Positions 15,226 to 22,095 of a stretch of 25,822 nucleotides of DNA are shown here, piece by piece. The notes under the pieces are model-generated. The model saw nothing but the letters and a program-made list of their open reading frames with translations. It did no database searches and was not told the DNA's origin. The stretch's first letter is position 1. Each line of letters starts with the position of its first letter. Location: assembly GCA_002429325.1 (NCBI GenBank), contig DIZH01000012.1:1-25822 (forward strand). The letters are read 5' to 3'. This DNA is from Patescibacteria group bacterium UBA6033. GTDB taxonomy: Bacteria > Patescibacteriota > Minisyncoccia > Phycocordibacterales > Phycocordibacteraceae. Both the position numbers and the translations under genes were made by a program.

Positions 15226-15972
15226 TTAGCAGGTTACGTTCGCGATGATGTAATCATATGCCTCGTCGACCGAATCGACGAGTGTATAGAGGCTTAGGTC
15301 AGCTTGATCGATATAACCTCCTTTGTACAAGTTCTCCATGACTTCAATAATTGGCTCCCAGTAGGACTTGCCGTAGAGGATAACCGGTATGTCATGTATC
15401 TTCTTGGTTTGTACGAGTGTAATGATTTCAAAAAATTCGTCGAGCGTACCGAACCCTCCTGGGAAATAAATGTACACCTCTGATGCGTAGGTCAGCATGA
15501 CTTTACGGACGAAGAAATGATCGAAGCTGAATTTATCGGTGAGGTAATTATTGTAACTCTGCGCATTAGGCAGTCTGATATTAAGACCGACGGATGCACC
15601 ACCGGCGTCAAAGGCGCCTTTATTGCTCGCCTGCATGATGCCGGAGCTGCCGCCTGTAATGATAGCGAAACCGTGCTTTGAAAGCCGTCCTGCTAGCTCG
15701 GATGCCTGCTGGAATATCGGTTCATCAGGAGTCGTGCGCGTACTGCCGAAGAAAGTCGCCGCGACGCCATAGCGACGGATGACATCGAACCCTTCGACGA
15801 ACTCAGACATAATCTTGAAGATGCGCCAAGACTCAATCTTGTTCGGTTTGCACACCAAAGGTGCCACGTCTTCGGGCATAGTGCGCTGGCCCTCGTGAAT
15901 CGCTTGCGAAAGCCGCTCAGATGTAGAAGCATCTGTCGGCGAAGTGACGTCGCCCGTCGTCAGATCGTTCAT
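15226..15972 (-). CDS. LOG-family Rossmann-fold protein (TIGR00730 type)
   Basis: 248 residues from ATG 15972. This start is chosen over 15981 and 16263 because an extended -10 (TGC-TAGAAT, 15980-15988) ends exactly 7 nt before it, and because longer forms run through the upstream gene. The family motifs are GGSSGIM (107-113) and PGGFGTLDE (171-179), the nucleotide-binding and catalytic loop of LOG/lysine-decarboxylase-like proteins, several of which release free cytokinin-type bases from nucleoside monophosphates. VAATFFGSTRT (70-80) is the first strand of the fold. The ~65-residue N-terminal extension is longer than in minimal LOG proteins. The real substrate in this organism is unknown. 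Confidence 0.88.
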   Translation of the reverse strand: MNDLTTGDVTSPTDASTSERLSQAIHEGQRTMPEDVAPLVCKPNKIESWRIFKIMSEFVEGFDVIRRYGVAATFFGSTRTTPDEPIFQQASELAGRLSKHGFAIITGGSSGIMQASNKGAFDAGGASVGLNIRLPNAQSYNNYLTDKFSFDHFFVRKVMLTYASEVYIYFPGGFGTLDEFFEIITLVQTKKIHDIPVILYGKSYWEPIIEVMENLYKGGYIDQADLSLYTLVDSVDEAYDYIIANVTC

Positions 15973-15979
15973 ATAAACC

Positions 15980-15988
15980 ATTCTAGCA
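15980..15988 (-). promoter_or_regulatory. Extended -10 (TGC-TAGAAT) for the LOG-family gene
   Basis: On the minus strand TGC-TAGAAT (hexamer 15980-15985) ends 7 nt before ATG 15972 and overlaps the alternative ATG at 15981, arguing against that start. Confidence 0.55.
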
Positions 15989-15991
15989 GAC

Positions 15992-16342
15992 TTAGTTGTT
16001 CGTACAATTTGCAGCACGGGTATAACCTGCTGCTTCTGCCGCATCGGCAGACACAAACCATACTTTATTTGCATCCGAAATAGCATTGGCACCAGTGCAC
16101 GATGGAAAATAATATTTCGTACCACCTTTTGAGGCCGCAACCTGGCCGACAGTCCCTGGAGCAGTGGCAGAGGATTCCAGTAGGGGACCGCTTCCCTGCC
16201 CTGACCGGGCGTCGAGCCCTGCAAGATAGCCGAGTCCGAAGCTCGCTGAGGACGCGAGGACAATGATAGAAATCACGAGTATATCCCTGGGCATTTTCGC
16301 GACGGCGACTTTGCATTTTTCCCGCGCTTCTGCTATAGTCAT
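15992..16342 (-). CDS. Membrane-anchored protein with Ada-like Cys domain
   Basis: 116 residues from ATG 16342; the preceding TTG is not needed because the -10 lies 8 nt before this ATG. A basic start is followed by one membrane helix (ILVISIIVLASSASFGLGYLA, about 21-41) and a Gly/Ser linker. The C-terminal domain (72-116) reads KYYFPSCTGANAIS, KVWF and AAGYTRAANC. This layout (Y-x-P-x-C, W, GY, NC; Cys82 and Cys113) resembles the metal-binding Ada-type N-terminal fold found alone in many bacterial nuclease-related or anchored proteins. Only two Cys remain, so zinc binding is uncertain. It probably faces outside the cell. It is divergent from rpmA. Confidence 0.7.
   Translation of the reverse strand: MTIAEAREKCKVAVAKMPRDILVISIIVLASSASFGLGYLAGLDARSGQGSGPLLESSATAPGTVGQVAASKGGTKYYFPSCTGANAISDANKVWFVSADAAEAAGYTRAANCTNN
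16331..16339 (+). promoter_or_regulatory. Extended -10 (TGC-TATAGT) for rpmA
   Basis: TGC-TATAGT (hexamer 16334-16339) is preceded by TTGCAT at a 17-bp spacing (16311-16316). It predicts a leader of about 16 nt before ATG 16362 and lies inside the first codons of the divergent gene. Confidence 0.55.
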
Positions 16343-16350
16343 CAAGTAAA

Positions 16351-16359
16351 ACTATACCA
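16351..16359 (-). promoter_or_regulatory. Extended -10 (TGG-TATAGT) for the Ada-like protein gene
   Basis: On the minus strand TGG-TATAGT (hexamer 16351-16356) ends 8 nt before ATG 16342. It sits in the rpmA leader, so the two divergent promoters overlap face to face. Confidence 0.6.
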
Positions 16360-16361
16360 CT

Positions 16362-16634
16362 ATGGCATCAACAAAGGCTGGAGGTTCAGCGAAAAACCTA
16401 ACTGATTCGAACGCGCAATACCTCGGTATTAAGCTTTCTGATGGCTCTGTCGCGAAGCCGGGCGCTATTATCGTACGCCAGCGCGGCACCAAGATCGAAG
16501 CAGGAAAGAACGTAAAGGTCGCCAAGGACCACACGCTTTTCGCTATCGCTGATGGCAAGGTTTCGTACCGCACTCGACGCAAGACCAGCTTCACGGGTCA
16601 CACCATGATGAAGAAAGTCGTCGACGTCATCTAA
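16362..16634 (+). CDS. rpmA: 50S ribosomal protein bL27
   Basis: 90 residues with the full bL27 pattern: STKAGGSAKNLTDSNAQYLG at the N-terminus, GAIIVRQRGTKIEAGKNV in the middle and KDHTLFAIADGKVSYR near the end. bL27's N-terminal tail reaches the peptidyl-transferase centre. The tail begins directly with MASTKAGG, so it needs no Firmicutes-type processing. The usual partner rplU (bL21) is not next to it. A strong intrinsic terminator follows, so rpmA is a single-gene unit. Confidence 0.95.
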   Translation: MASTKAGGSAKNLTDSNAQYLGIKLSDGSVAKPGAIIVRQRGTKIEAGKNVKVAKDHTLFAIADGKVSYRTRRKTSFTGHTMMKKVVDVI

Positions 16635-16641
16635 ACTCCTC

Positions 16642-16679
16642 AAACAAAAGAACCGGCAAAAATGCCGGTTCTTTTGTTT
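16642..16679 (+). terminator. Intrinsic terminator of rpmA
   Basis: A perfect 16-bp inverted repeat (arms 16642-16657 and 16664-16679, AAACAAAAGAACCGGC) with an AAAAAT loop ends in TTCTTTTGTTT. The A-rich left arm would let it work on both strands. Confidence 0.85.
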
Positions 16680-16690
16680 CATATAGAAAT

Positions 16691-16735
16691 GGAAAAGCCG
16701 CCTGAACTGCACGGCTTCCCATGCCTTCAGGCGGC
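16691..16735 (-). terminator. Intrinsic terminator of the 16743 gene
   Basis: On the minus strand GCCGCCTGAA (16726-16735) pairs perfectly with TTCAGGCGGC (16697-16706), followed by TTTTCC. The loop contains GGAAGCCGT, also found in the terminator at 13347-13393. The two hairpins share outer arms as well. Confidence 0.75.
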
Positions 16736-16742
16736 TCCTGCA

Positions 16743-17123
16743 CTACTCGACGGCAGTGACTGTGATGTCGATGTCGTCTTCGCACGCCTCCGGAAGATCA
16801 CCGCGAATGCCCGCCTGGATGCGGCCGATGATGAGTTCGGCGTTGATGTGCTCGCCGTACGGATGATAGAGCGCTAGGAGGCGCAATCCGTCGTACACGA
16901 CGGTCATCTTCGCTTCCAGGTCGCCCACGAGAAGCCGGTCATTTTCCTTATCGGCAGTATCTTGCAGGACCTTCCTGAAGATCGAGAAGCAGTCCGTGCC
17001 GCCGAGACGACGCCGAACCATTCCCTGCCGGAGAGCCCTCTCAAGTAGGGCTGCGAACCTCTTCGCTGACGAATCATCAACCGACATAAAGGACGGCTTC
17101 CAAGTGTAGATCAAGGCTGCCAT
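16743..17123 (-). CDS. Unknown soluble protein in a self-contained cassette
   Basis: 126 residues from ATG 17123, chosen because an SD (GGAGAG, 17128-17133) lies 4 nt before it; the longer frame from 17189 would begin upstream of the predicted transcription start. The product begins MAALIYTWKPSF, contains basic stretches (RALRQGMVRRRLGG), a GDLEAKMTVVYDGLRLLALY segment, and an acidic tail (EACEDDIDITVTAVE). There is no signal peptide or membrane helix. No family was recognised. Like the alpha-CTD-like gene, it has its own -35/-10 promoter, SD and GCCGCC-type terminator. It lies downstream of the M15 peptidase on the same strand. Confidence 0.65.
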   Translation of the reverse strand: MAALIYTWKPSFMSVDDSSAKRFAALLERALRQGMVRRRLGGTDCFSIFRKVLQDTADKENDRLLVGDLEAKMTVVYDGLRLLALYHPYGEHINAELIIGRIQAGIRGDLPEACEDDIDITVTAVE

Positions 17124-17187
17124 ATTTCTCTCCAAAGGTTCAGAATCATACTCGCCCTCGTCCCTGCGACAAAAGCGTAGTAGACGC

Positions 17188-17217
17188 ATTAAAGCACCAT
17201 AAATATCAATAGGTCAA
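17188..17217 (-). promoter_or_regulatory. Promoter of the 16743 gene
   Basis: On the minus strand: -35 TTGACC (17212-17217) overlapping the TGA of the M15 gene, 18-bp spacer, extended -10 TGC-TTTAAT (17188-17193). The GTAATTGAC block at its start is identical to that of the promoter at 13881. The leader would be about 58 nt long. Confidence 0.55.
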
Positions 17218-17747
17218 TTACCGCGCGCGTGTAGCTCTGGTTTCTGAAAATGCTGCCAGTCTTTCCGGTCAGTCCAATCGCCGCCCCATTCCCATCCATA
17301 GGATTTGAAAAGGGACACGACATCATTTGTTATCGTTCCTCGCTGCGCTTGGTCATAGACCGCGCCCAGAGGCGTCACGGAACCATCCACACCGACATAG
17401 GGATTCTGTACTGGGTTGATATCGAGCGCACGCCCGTAGGCATGGTGCGAAATGCGATTCGTACCAGCGATGACGCGGTAATTGAATGCCGAGGTGTTAT
17501 TCGCAGCCATCGAAACATCGTCGTTCCAGCCATAGGCGACTATGGGCACCATGTGATATATCGGAAACTGCATAACGCGGAGTGCGGTAAATATTTTCTC
17601 TACTTCGTCTGCGAGGTCCGTATGTACGACGAGCTGCCCTTCTCCCAGCATCTCTGAAAACGAAAAATACGGAACCGTAACCAGTGTTACCGCATTCCGT
17701 ATTTCCTGTGGAATCTCTTTACCGTGGAGAGCTTCCTCGAGCGTCAT
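17214..17747 (-). CDS. M15-family peptidase (VanY-like) without signal peptide
   Basis: 177 residues. The zinc-site pattern S-x-H-x-x-G-x-A-x-D is present as SHHAYGRALDINP (Ser100, His102, Gly105, Ala107, Asp109), and DWQHF supplies the third ligand (His166). FNYR before the motif and WEWGGDW after it fit the M15 D,D-carboxypeptidase or L-Ala-D-Glu endopeptidase group. Such enzymes cleave peptidoglycan stem peptides, but no signal peptide or membrane helix is visible at the N-terminus (MTLEEALHGKEIPQEIRN). Either export is unconventional, it works on recycled fragments inside, or the substrate differs. It starts 2 nt after the rplI stop, so it is co-transcribed with that gene. Confidence 0.85.
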   Translation of the reverse strand: MTLEEALHGKEIPQEIRNAVTLVTVPYFSFSEMLGEGQLVVHTDLADEVEKIFTALRVMQFPIYHMVPIVAYGWNDDVSMAANNTSAFNYRVIAGTNRISHHAYGRALDINPVQNPYVGVDGSVTPLGAVYDQAQRGTITNDVVSLFKSYGWEWGGDWTDRKDWQHFQKPELHARGN

Positions 17748-17749
17748 GG

Positions 17750-18193
17750 CTACTCTGCTTCTATTGTGATGGAGAACCTGCCGAACGTATCTGCAGAGGC
17801 TACCGGAACCTCAAACGTACCGAGATCTTTGATCGGCTTCTCGAGTTTGATGACTTCTTCCGGCAGATCGATATGTGCCTGTTCCTTTGCGGCCTTTACG
17901 ATGTCCGACTCCCCTACTGCGTCGTAGAGGTGGCCTTTTTCATTCGCCTTCATTTTAATAACGATGTGCGCCTCGACCAAAGAAGCGATGTTCTGAGTGA
18001 GGAGTGCAGCATCGACAGTCTTGGTGTCGACGACCATCTTGCGGCGTGTCTCGGCTTCTTTGCGAGCGACCGGAGTGGCGGCAATAGCGAACTTCTTCGG
18101 AATGAGGTAATTGAGCGCATACCCGTCTGAGGTTGTAACCTCTTCATGCGCACGCCCCATACCCTTCACGTCTTTGATCAAAATTACTTTCAT
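17750..18193 (-). CDS. rplI: 50S ribosomal protein bL9
   Basis: 147 residues, the usual bL9 length. The N-terminal rRNA-binding domain starts MKVILIKDVKGMGRAHEEV, followed by SDGYALNYLIPKKFAIAAT, the bL9 signature. A long helix with KEAETRRKMV leads to a C-terminal domain ending GTFEVPVASADTFGRFSITI. bL9 helps maintain reading frame and is reported as absent from some CPR lineages, so its presence is mildly informative. It lies 17 nt after the protease gene and 2 nt before the M15 gene. Confidence 0.93.
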   Translation of the reverse strand: MKVILIKDVKGMGRAHEEVTTSDGYALNYLIPKKFAIAATPVARKEAETRRKMVVDTKTVDAALLTQNIASLVEAHIVIKMKANEKGHLYDAVGESDIVKAAKEQAHIDLPEEVIKLEKPIKDLGTFEVPVASADTFGRFSITIEAE

Positions 18194-18210
18194 AGACCCA
18201 ACTTACCTCA

Positions 18211-19446
18211 TCATTTGCCGTTCGTCAAAAACTGGACCGCGCGCACCATTTGAGGATCTGCCTTGGCTGCTGCATCCGCACTAGTGAACGGCACCGTGAT
18301 ATCAGGTGTCACGCCATTACCCATAATCCAATGTCCGGCAGGCGTTATCCAGCGGGCGACGGTCACCTTGAGCGAGCCTCCATCGATATCCATAAGCGTC
18401 TGTACCGAACCCTTGCCGAATGACTTCGTACCAATCAAAGTCGCCGCCTTATTGTCCTGGAGCGCGCCTGCAAGAATCTCAGAGGCGGAAGCTGATCCGC
18501 TGTCGACGAGTACAACCACTTTCGTACCAGACGGGACGTCGTTATAGCCGAGACTCGTATGCGCGTTGCTTTGCTCTTTCGTACCAAAGTCTTCGGTCAC
18601 TATGAGCGTACCCTTCGAGAGGAAGTGGCTTGCGATATCGACAGCCGCATCCAGATAGCCACCAGGATTGCCGCGCAAATCGACGACAAGCTTCTTCGAG
18701 CCTGATGCCACGAATCGCTGGAACGCCTGGTCAAAAAGACTAGCTGAATTTGCTGTGAACTCATAGAGAGCGATGTGATAGACGCCACTTTTCGCATCGA
18801 GCCCATCATCAGTTTCGGGAACTTGGATGGTTTCGCGGACGACCTTGATATCAAGCGCCTTGCCGTGACGGACAATAGTGAAGTTCACGGTCGTCCCAAC
18901 AGGCCCCCGGATGCTGCTCACTGCTGCATCGATTGAGAGTCCATCAGTTGATTTGCCGTCGATAGCGATAATCTGGTCGCCGGTGAGGATGCCAGCTGCC
19001 TGGGCTGGTGTACCTTTCAGCGGTGCGATAACGGTCAAGACGCTGTCCTTGATGCCAATCTCCATACCGACGCCCGCAAAGCTTCCTGAGATATTGTCAG
19101 CGAATGATTTCGCTTCTTTCGGCGGGAAGAATACGGTATAGGGATCGCCATAGGAATTGGCGAGGCCGCTGATTGCACCGAAGAGACGCTCTTTCGGCGT
19201 CGGCAACGTGGAAGATGCATGCGTGATGACATAATTCGCATTGAGCGCATTCCATGCTTTCCAGAAATCAGTGAGATCGACGCTTTGGTCTGGTGTCGCA
19301 TCGAGACCGTCCCCGACGAACGGGATGTGATTTACTACGGCAGCTGAAGAACCGCCACCCATTGAGATGCCGACGCCGAAAAAAATCGCAGCGACAAGCG
19401 CATATGAGATGCCGCGCATAGCGCGAGAACGTGCCTCAGCCATCAT
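18211..19446 (-). CDS. S41 C-terminal processing protease (CtpA-type)
   Basis: 411 residues from ATG 19446, chosen because TATACT (19454-19459) ends 7 nt upstream; ATG 19443 is an alternative. An N-terminal helix (ISYALVAAIFFGVGISMGGG) anchors it, with the rest outside the cell. A PDZ domain (GVGMEIGIKDSVLTVIAPL...GDQIIAIDGKST) precedes the protease core. The Ser-Lys dyad motifs are GSASASE (about 317-323) and SFGKGSVQ (Lys345). VVDLRGNPGGYL is the conserved substrate strand. Such proteases trim or activate exported proteins and peptidoglycan hydrolases. The unit continues into rplI and the M15 peptidase. Confidence 0.93.
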   Translation of the reverse strand: MMAEARSRAMRGISYALVAAIFFGVGISMGGGSSAAVVNHIPFVGDGLDATPDQSVDLTDFWKAWNALNANYVITHASSTLPTPKERLFGAISGLANSYGDPYTVFFPPKEAKSFADNISGSFAGVGMEIGIKDSVLTVIAPLKGTPAQAAGILTGDQIIAIDGKSTDGLSIDAAVSSIRGPVGTTVNFTIVRHGKALDIKVVRETIQVPETDDGLDAKSGVYHIALYEFTANSASLFDQAFQRFVASGSKKLVVDLRGNPGGYLDAAVDIASHFLSKGTLIVTEDFGTKEQSNAHTSLGYNDVPSGTKVVVLVDSGSASASEILAGALQDNKAATLIGTKSFGKGSVQTLMDIDGGSLKVTVARWITPAGHWIMGNGVTPDITVPFTSADAAAKADPQMVRAVQFLTNGK

Positions 19447-19453
19447 TCCGAAA

Positions 19454-19459
19454 AGTATA
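19454..19459 (-). promoter_or_regulatory. -10 element (TATACT) for the S41 protease unit
   Basis: TATACT on the minus strand ends 7 nt before ATG 19446. No TGN extension and no clear -35 were seen. Confidence 0.55.
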
Positions 19460-19530
19460 CCCCGTGAGATATGCAAAGCATAGTGGAGAAGTTTTATACA
19501 CGGCCGCACTCAGAGAGCAGGTGTGGTGCA

Positions 19531-19539
19531 TGGTATTCT
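19531..19539 (+). promoter_or_regulatory. Extended -10 (TGG-TATTCT) for corA
   Basis: TGG-TATTCT (hexamer 19534-19539) ends 6 nt before ATG 19546 and decides the start over an in-frame ATG at 19471. Confidence 0.55.
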
Positions 19540-19545
19540 GAAGAC

Positions 19546-20466
19546 ATGTTATCTCGGTATACGTACCATGGCGGAGTTTGGGTAGACCTTGAACACCCGA
19601 CCGAGGATGAAATCCGTGCAATTACAAAAGAATTCGGAGTCAGCGAACGACTCGAAGTGGAGCTCTTTTCTCCATCGCCTTCTCCCGTCGTTGCGGGCGA
19701 TGGTGGTGCGGCATTTCTCATTCTCCACTTCCCTACCCATGGCACGGAAGACGGCGAGATACGGGACCAGGAAGTCGATTTCATCATAGGCAGTTCATTT
19801 ATTATTACGGTGCGCTATGAAGTCGTCGAACCTATTCACCGGTTGCAGAAACTGCTTCAGACAGAGCAGCTCATCACCCCGAAGGACTCCATGACGACCG
19901 ACGTGCTGCTCGAAATACTTTTCGCACACCTCTATACGTCGGTGCGCAATCACACGACACATATATCCGAGCATCTTGCGCATATCGAACACGAGATGTT
20001 CAGCGGTCACGAACATGCGACTGTCCGCCTCATCTCGAGCGTCAGCCGCGAACTCCTCCACATTGAAGCGGCGCTCGCAAATCAGGAAGAGCCGCTTAAT
20101 CGTTTCCTCAAAGGGCTTTCGGCGCGCGGTTTCTTCGGCGTCTCATTCAACGAGCGCGCCGAGCGTATGCTTGCCGAACATATGCAGGTAGCCCGACTCA
20201 TCACCACCTATCGCGCGGTAGCGACGGAGCTGCGCGAGACGAATTCCTCGCTGCTTGAAGCGAAGCAGAATGAGATTATGAAAACGCTCACCGTCATCAC
20301 GTTCAGCGTCATGCCGCTCGAGCTTATCGCTCTCATTTTCGGCATGCACGCCCCTGGCACGCCGTTGGAACAGGACCCACATGCTTTCCTGATTATCCTA
20401 GCGCTTATGATTGGTACGGGCGGCATTATGATGGCCTTCTTCGCACGTCGACATTGGCTTTCGTGA
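19546..20466 (+). CDS. corA: CorA-family metal ion transporter with GMH motif
   Basis: 306 residues, typical of CorA. A soluble N-terminal funnel domain (WVDLEHPTEDEIRAITKEFG, then FIIGSSFIITVRY) is followed by long helices (HISEHLAHIEHEMF and onward) and two C-terminal membrane helices (TVITFSVMPLELIALIFGM and FLIILALMIGTGGIMMAFF). The pore-entrance signature GMN is GMH (266-268) here, and the periplasmic loop is APGTPLEQDP instead of the usual MPEL-like segment. The positively charged tail RRHWLS faces the cytosol. Family membership is firm; ion choice is not, since the GMN Asn is normally needed for magnesium selection. The symbol is by family. Confidence 0.85.
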   Translation: MLSRYTYHGGVWVDLEHPTEDEIRAITKEFGVSERLEVELFSPSPSPVVAGDGGAAFLILHFPTHGTEDGEIRDQEVDFIIGSSFIITVRYEVVEPIHRLQKLLQTEQLITPKDSMTTDVLLEILFAHLYTSVRNHTTHISEHLAHIEHEMFSGHEHATVRLISSVSRELLHIEAALANQEEPLNRFLKGLSARGFFGVSFNERAERMLAEHMQVARLITTYRAVATELRETNSSLLEAKQNEIMKTLTVITFSVMPLELIALIFGMHAPGTPLEQDPHAFLIILALMIGTGGIMMAFFARRHWLS

Positions 20467-20471
20467 GGTGC

Positions 20472-20483
20472 TGGTAGTATACA
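20472..20483 (+). promoter_or_regulatory. -10 region for cysS
   Basis: TGG-TAGTAT (20475-20480) and the overlapping TATACA (20478-20483) end 9 and 6 nt before ATG 20490. Which hexamer is used cannot be told. Confidence 0.5.
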
Positions 20484-20489
20484 AAGCAT

Positions 20490-21950
20490 ATGAACTGGTT
20501 CGCACGCATACTTCACCGGCAGAAAAAGAGTGAACATCCGAGGCTTGCTCAGGTGTTTTTCATCAATACCCTTTCAAGCCAGCGCGAACTCTTCGTATCA
20601 CAGCGGCCCGGTATCGTGCTGTTCTATTCGTGTGGCCCAACGGTCTATGGCCGTGCGCATATCGGGAATTTGCGCGCGTATGTATTCTCAGACACTATCG
20701 CTCGTGTGCTTACGTACGCTGGGTACCACGTGCATCGCGTCATCAATATCACCGATGTCGGCCACCTCGTAGGTGACGGAGACCAGGGCGAAGATAAAGT
20801 ATCGCTCGGAGCTAGGCGCGAGAAAACAACACCTCAGGAAATCGCAGATAGGTACACAAAAGCGTTCATCGACGACATCACTGAACTCAATATCGATACG
20901 AAGGAGATACAGTTTCCACGCGCAACCGACTATATTAAAGAACAAATTGCTCTCGCAAGAACGCTTGAGGAAAAAGGATTCGCCTACCGTATCGAACATG
21001 GCCTCGCTTTCGATGTCTCTCGGTTCCCTGGGTATGGCAAACTCGGCCACATTGATATAGAAGTGCAGAAAGCGGGCGCACGAGTCGAAGCCGATCCCGA
21101 GAAACGCCACCCTGCGGATTTCTGGCTATGGCGTTCGGCAAAACCGGACGATCTCCAGCAATGGGACAGCCCGTGGGGCCGCGGGAATCCTGGATGGCAT
21201 ATCGAGTGTTCGGCGATGATACGTTCGCTTCTCGGACAGGAGATAGACATTCACACCGGCGGCGAGGACCATATCGCAGTGCATCACAATAACGAAATAG
21301 CTCAATCTGAAGCGGCCAATGGCCGGACGCTCGCACACTATTGGATGCACAGTGCGTTCCTCACCATGAACGGAGAGAAGGCATCGAAGTCGCTCGGAAA
21401 TGTCGTCTACCTTTCTGATCTCACTGATAAAGGATTCCACCCTCTTGCACTCCGCTATTTTTTCTTGCAGGCGCACTATCGCACTCCCCTTTCCTTCTCA
21501 TGGGACGCGCTCGCTGGTGCAGCGAGCGCGCTTGAACGCCTCTGGAAACTCTCGCGCGATGTCGCCGGAGAATCGAAACGTATCAGTGCGCCGTCTGAAA
21601 CGCGCGAGCGATTCCTCGCGTCGGTACGAGATGATCTTGCGACTCCGCAGGCGCTGAGCATACTCTGGGACTCTCTTCGGGGAGATGAAGATGGGCCGGA
21701 AGAGAAATGGGGACTCATTGAAGACGCCGAAGCGCATTTCGGGCTTTCGCTCCTTGCACCGCCGACTCCTGGAGCTGTCCATGCCTCTGACATACCCCAG
21801 GAAGTGCAGCAGTTGCTCTCTAGCCGCGAAGAAGCCCGCTCAAAGAAGGATTTTAAGGAGGCTGACCGCATCCGGGGCGAAATCGAGAACAGGGGATATC
21901 GTGTGGATGACGGGCCGGAAGGAGTAGTTTTGACCAAGAAAACGCTCTGA
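20490..21950 (+). CDS. cysS: Cysteinyl-tRNA synthetase
   Basis: 486 residues. Class I motifs: CGPTVYGRAHIGN with HIGN at 57-60, and KASKS (297-301), a KMSKS variant with Ala in place of Met. The zinc site is intact: Cys48, Cys240 in GWHIECS, and the His/Glu of AVHHNNEIAQSE. The family opening FINTLSSQRELF begins at about residue 24, so the protein carries ~20 extra basic N-terminal residues (MNWFARILHRQKK...), supported by the -10 just upstream. The C-terminal tail RSKKDFKEADRIRGEIENRGY is the usual tRNA-binding end. It charges tRNA-Cys. A structured element begins 2 nt after the stop. Confidence 0.95.
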   Translation: MNWFARILHRQKKSEHPRLAQVFFINTLSSQRELFVSQRPGIVLFYSCGPTVYGRAHIGNLRAYVFSDTIARVLTYAGYHVHRVINITDVGHLVGDGDQGEDKVSLGARREKTTPQEIADRYTKAFIDDITELNIDTKEIQFPRATDYIKEQIALARTLEEKGFAYRIEHGLAFDVSRFPGYGKLGHIDIEVQKAGARVEADPEKRHPADFWLWRSAKPDDLQQWDSPWGRGNPGWHIECSAMIRSLLGQEIDIHTGGEDHIAVHHNNEIAQSEAANGRTLAHYWMHSAFLTMNGEKASKSLGNVVYLSDLTDKGFHPLALRYFFLQAHYRTPLSFSWDALAGAASALERLWKLSRDVAGESKRISAPSETRERFLASVRDDLATPQALSILWDSLRGDEDGPEEKWGLIEDAEAHFGLSLLAPPTPGAVHASDIPQEVQQLLSSREEARSKKDFKEADRIRGEIENRGYRVDDGPEGVVLTKKTL

Positions 21951-21952
21951 CT

Positions 21953-22081
21953 CAGAACCGCAAAAATAGCCCGTAGATGCTAGGCACGGGGAGCGAACGA
22001 GTGCAGGCGTACGTGTCTGGTACGACGGAACGAGCGAGTGGGACCCGTAACGACGCAGATATGGGTATTTTTTCGGTTCTG
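21953..22081. repeat. Structured intergenic element, copy A
   Basis: A 129-nt element between cysS and dnaB. The outer stem is CAGAACCG (21953-21960) with CGGTTCTG (22074-22081), continued by AAAAATA/TATTTTT and CCC/GGG. The core holds TAGATGCTAGGCACGGG (21974-21990), AGGCGTAC (22005-22012), GTACGACGGA (22020-22029) and CCCGTAACGACGCAGAT (22044-22060). The ACGGG/CCCGT and GTAC/GTAC helices are formed. Copy B at 25624-25750 has the same core and the same 14-nt spacings with different but still paired outer stems. It ends just before the dnaB -10, so it is not a dnaB leader; it could be a 3'-UTR RNA, an independent RNA or a mobile hairpin repeat. The strand is undetermined. Confidence 0.8.
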
Positions 22082-22088
22082 TTACAAT
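22080..22088 (+). promoter_or_regulatory. Extended -10 (TGT-TACAAT) for dnaB
   Basis: TGT-TACAAT (hexamer 22083-22088) ends 7 nt before ATG 22096. Its TGT overlaps the last two bases of element A. Confidence 0.6.
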
Positions 22089-22095
22089 CAGGGTA

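Noticed and set aside
15973..16263. A longer N-terminus (start 16263) for the LOG-family protein
   Set aside because: It would overlap the anchored Ada-like gene in another frame, and a good -10 points to ATG 15972.
17124..17189. A longer start (17189) for the unknown gene 16743-17123
   Set aside because: It would begin upstream of the predicted transcription start near 17181 and ignores the SD before ATG 17123.
21953..22081. Element A as a tRNA or tmRNA, or as a dnaB leader riboswitch
   Set aside because: No cloverleaf, T-loop or CCA end is seen. The element ends before the dnaB -10, so it would not be in the predicted dnaB transcript.
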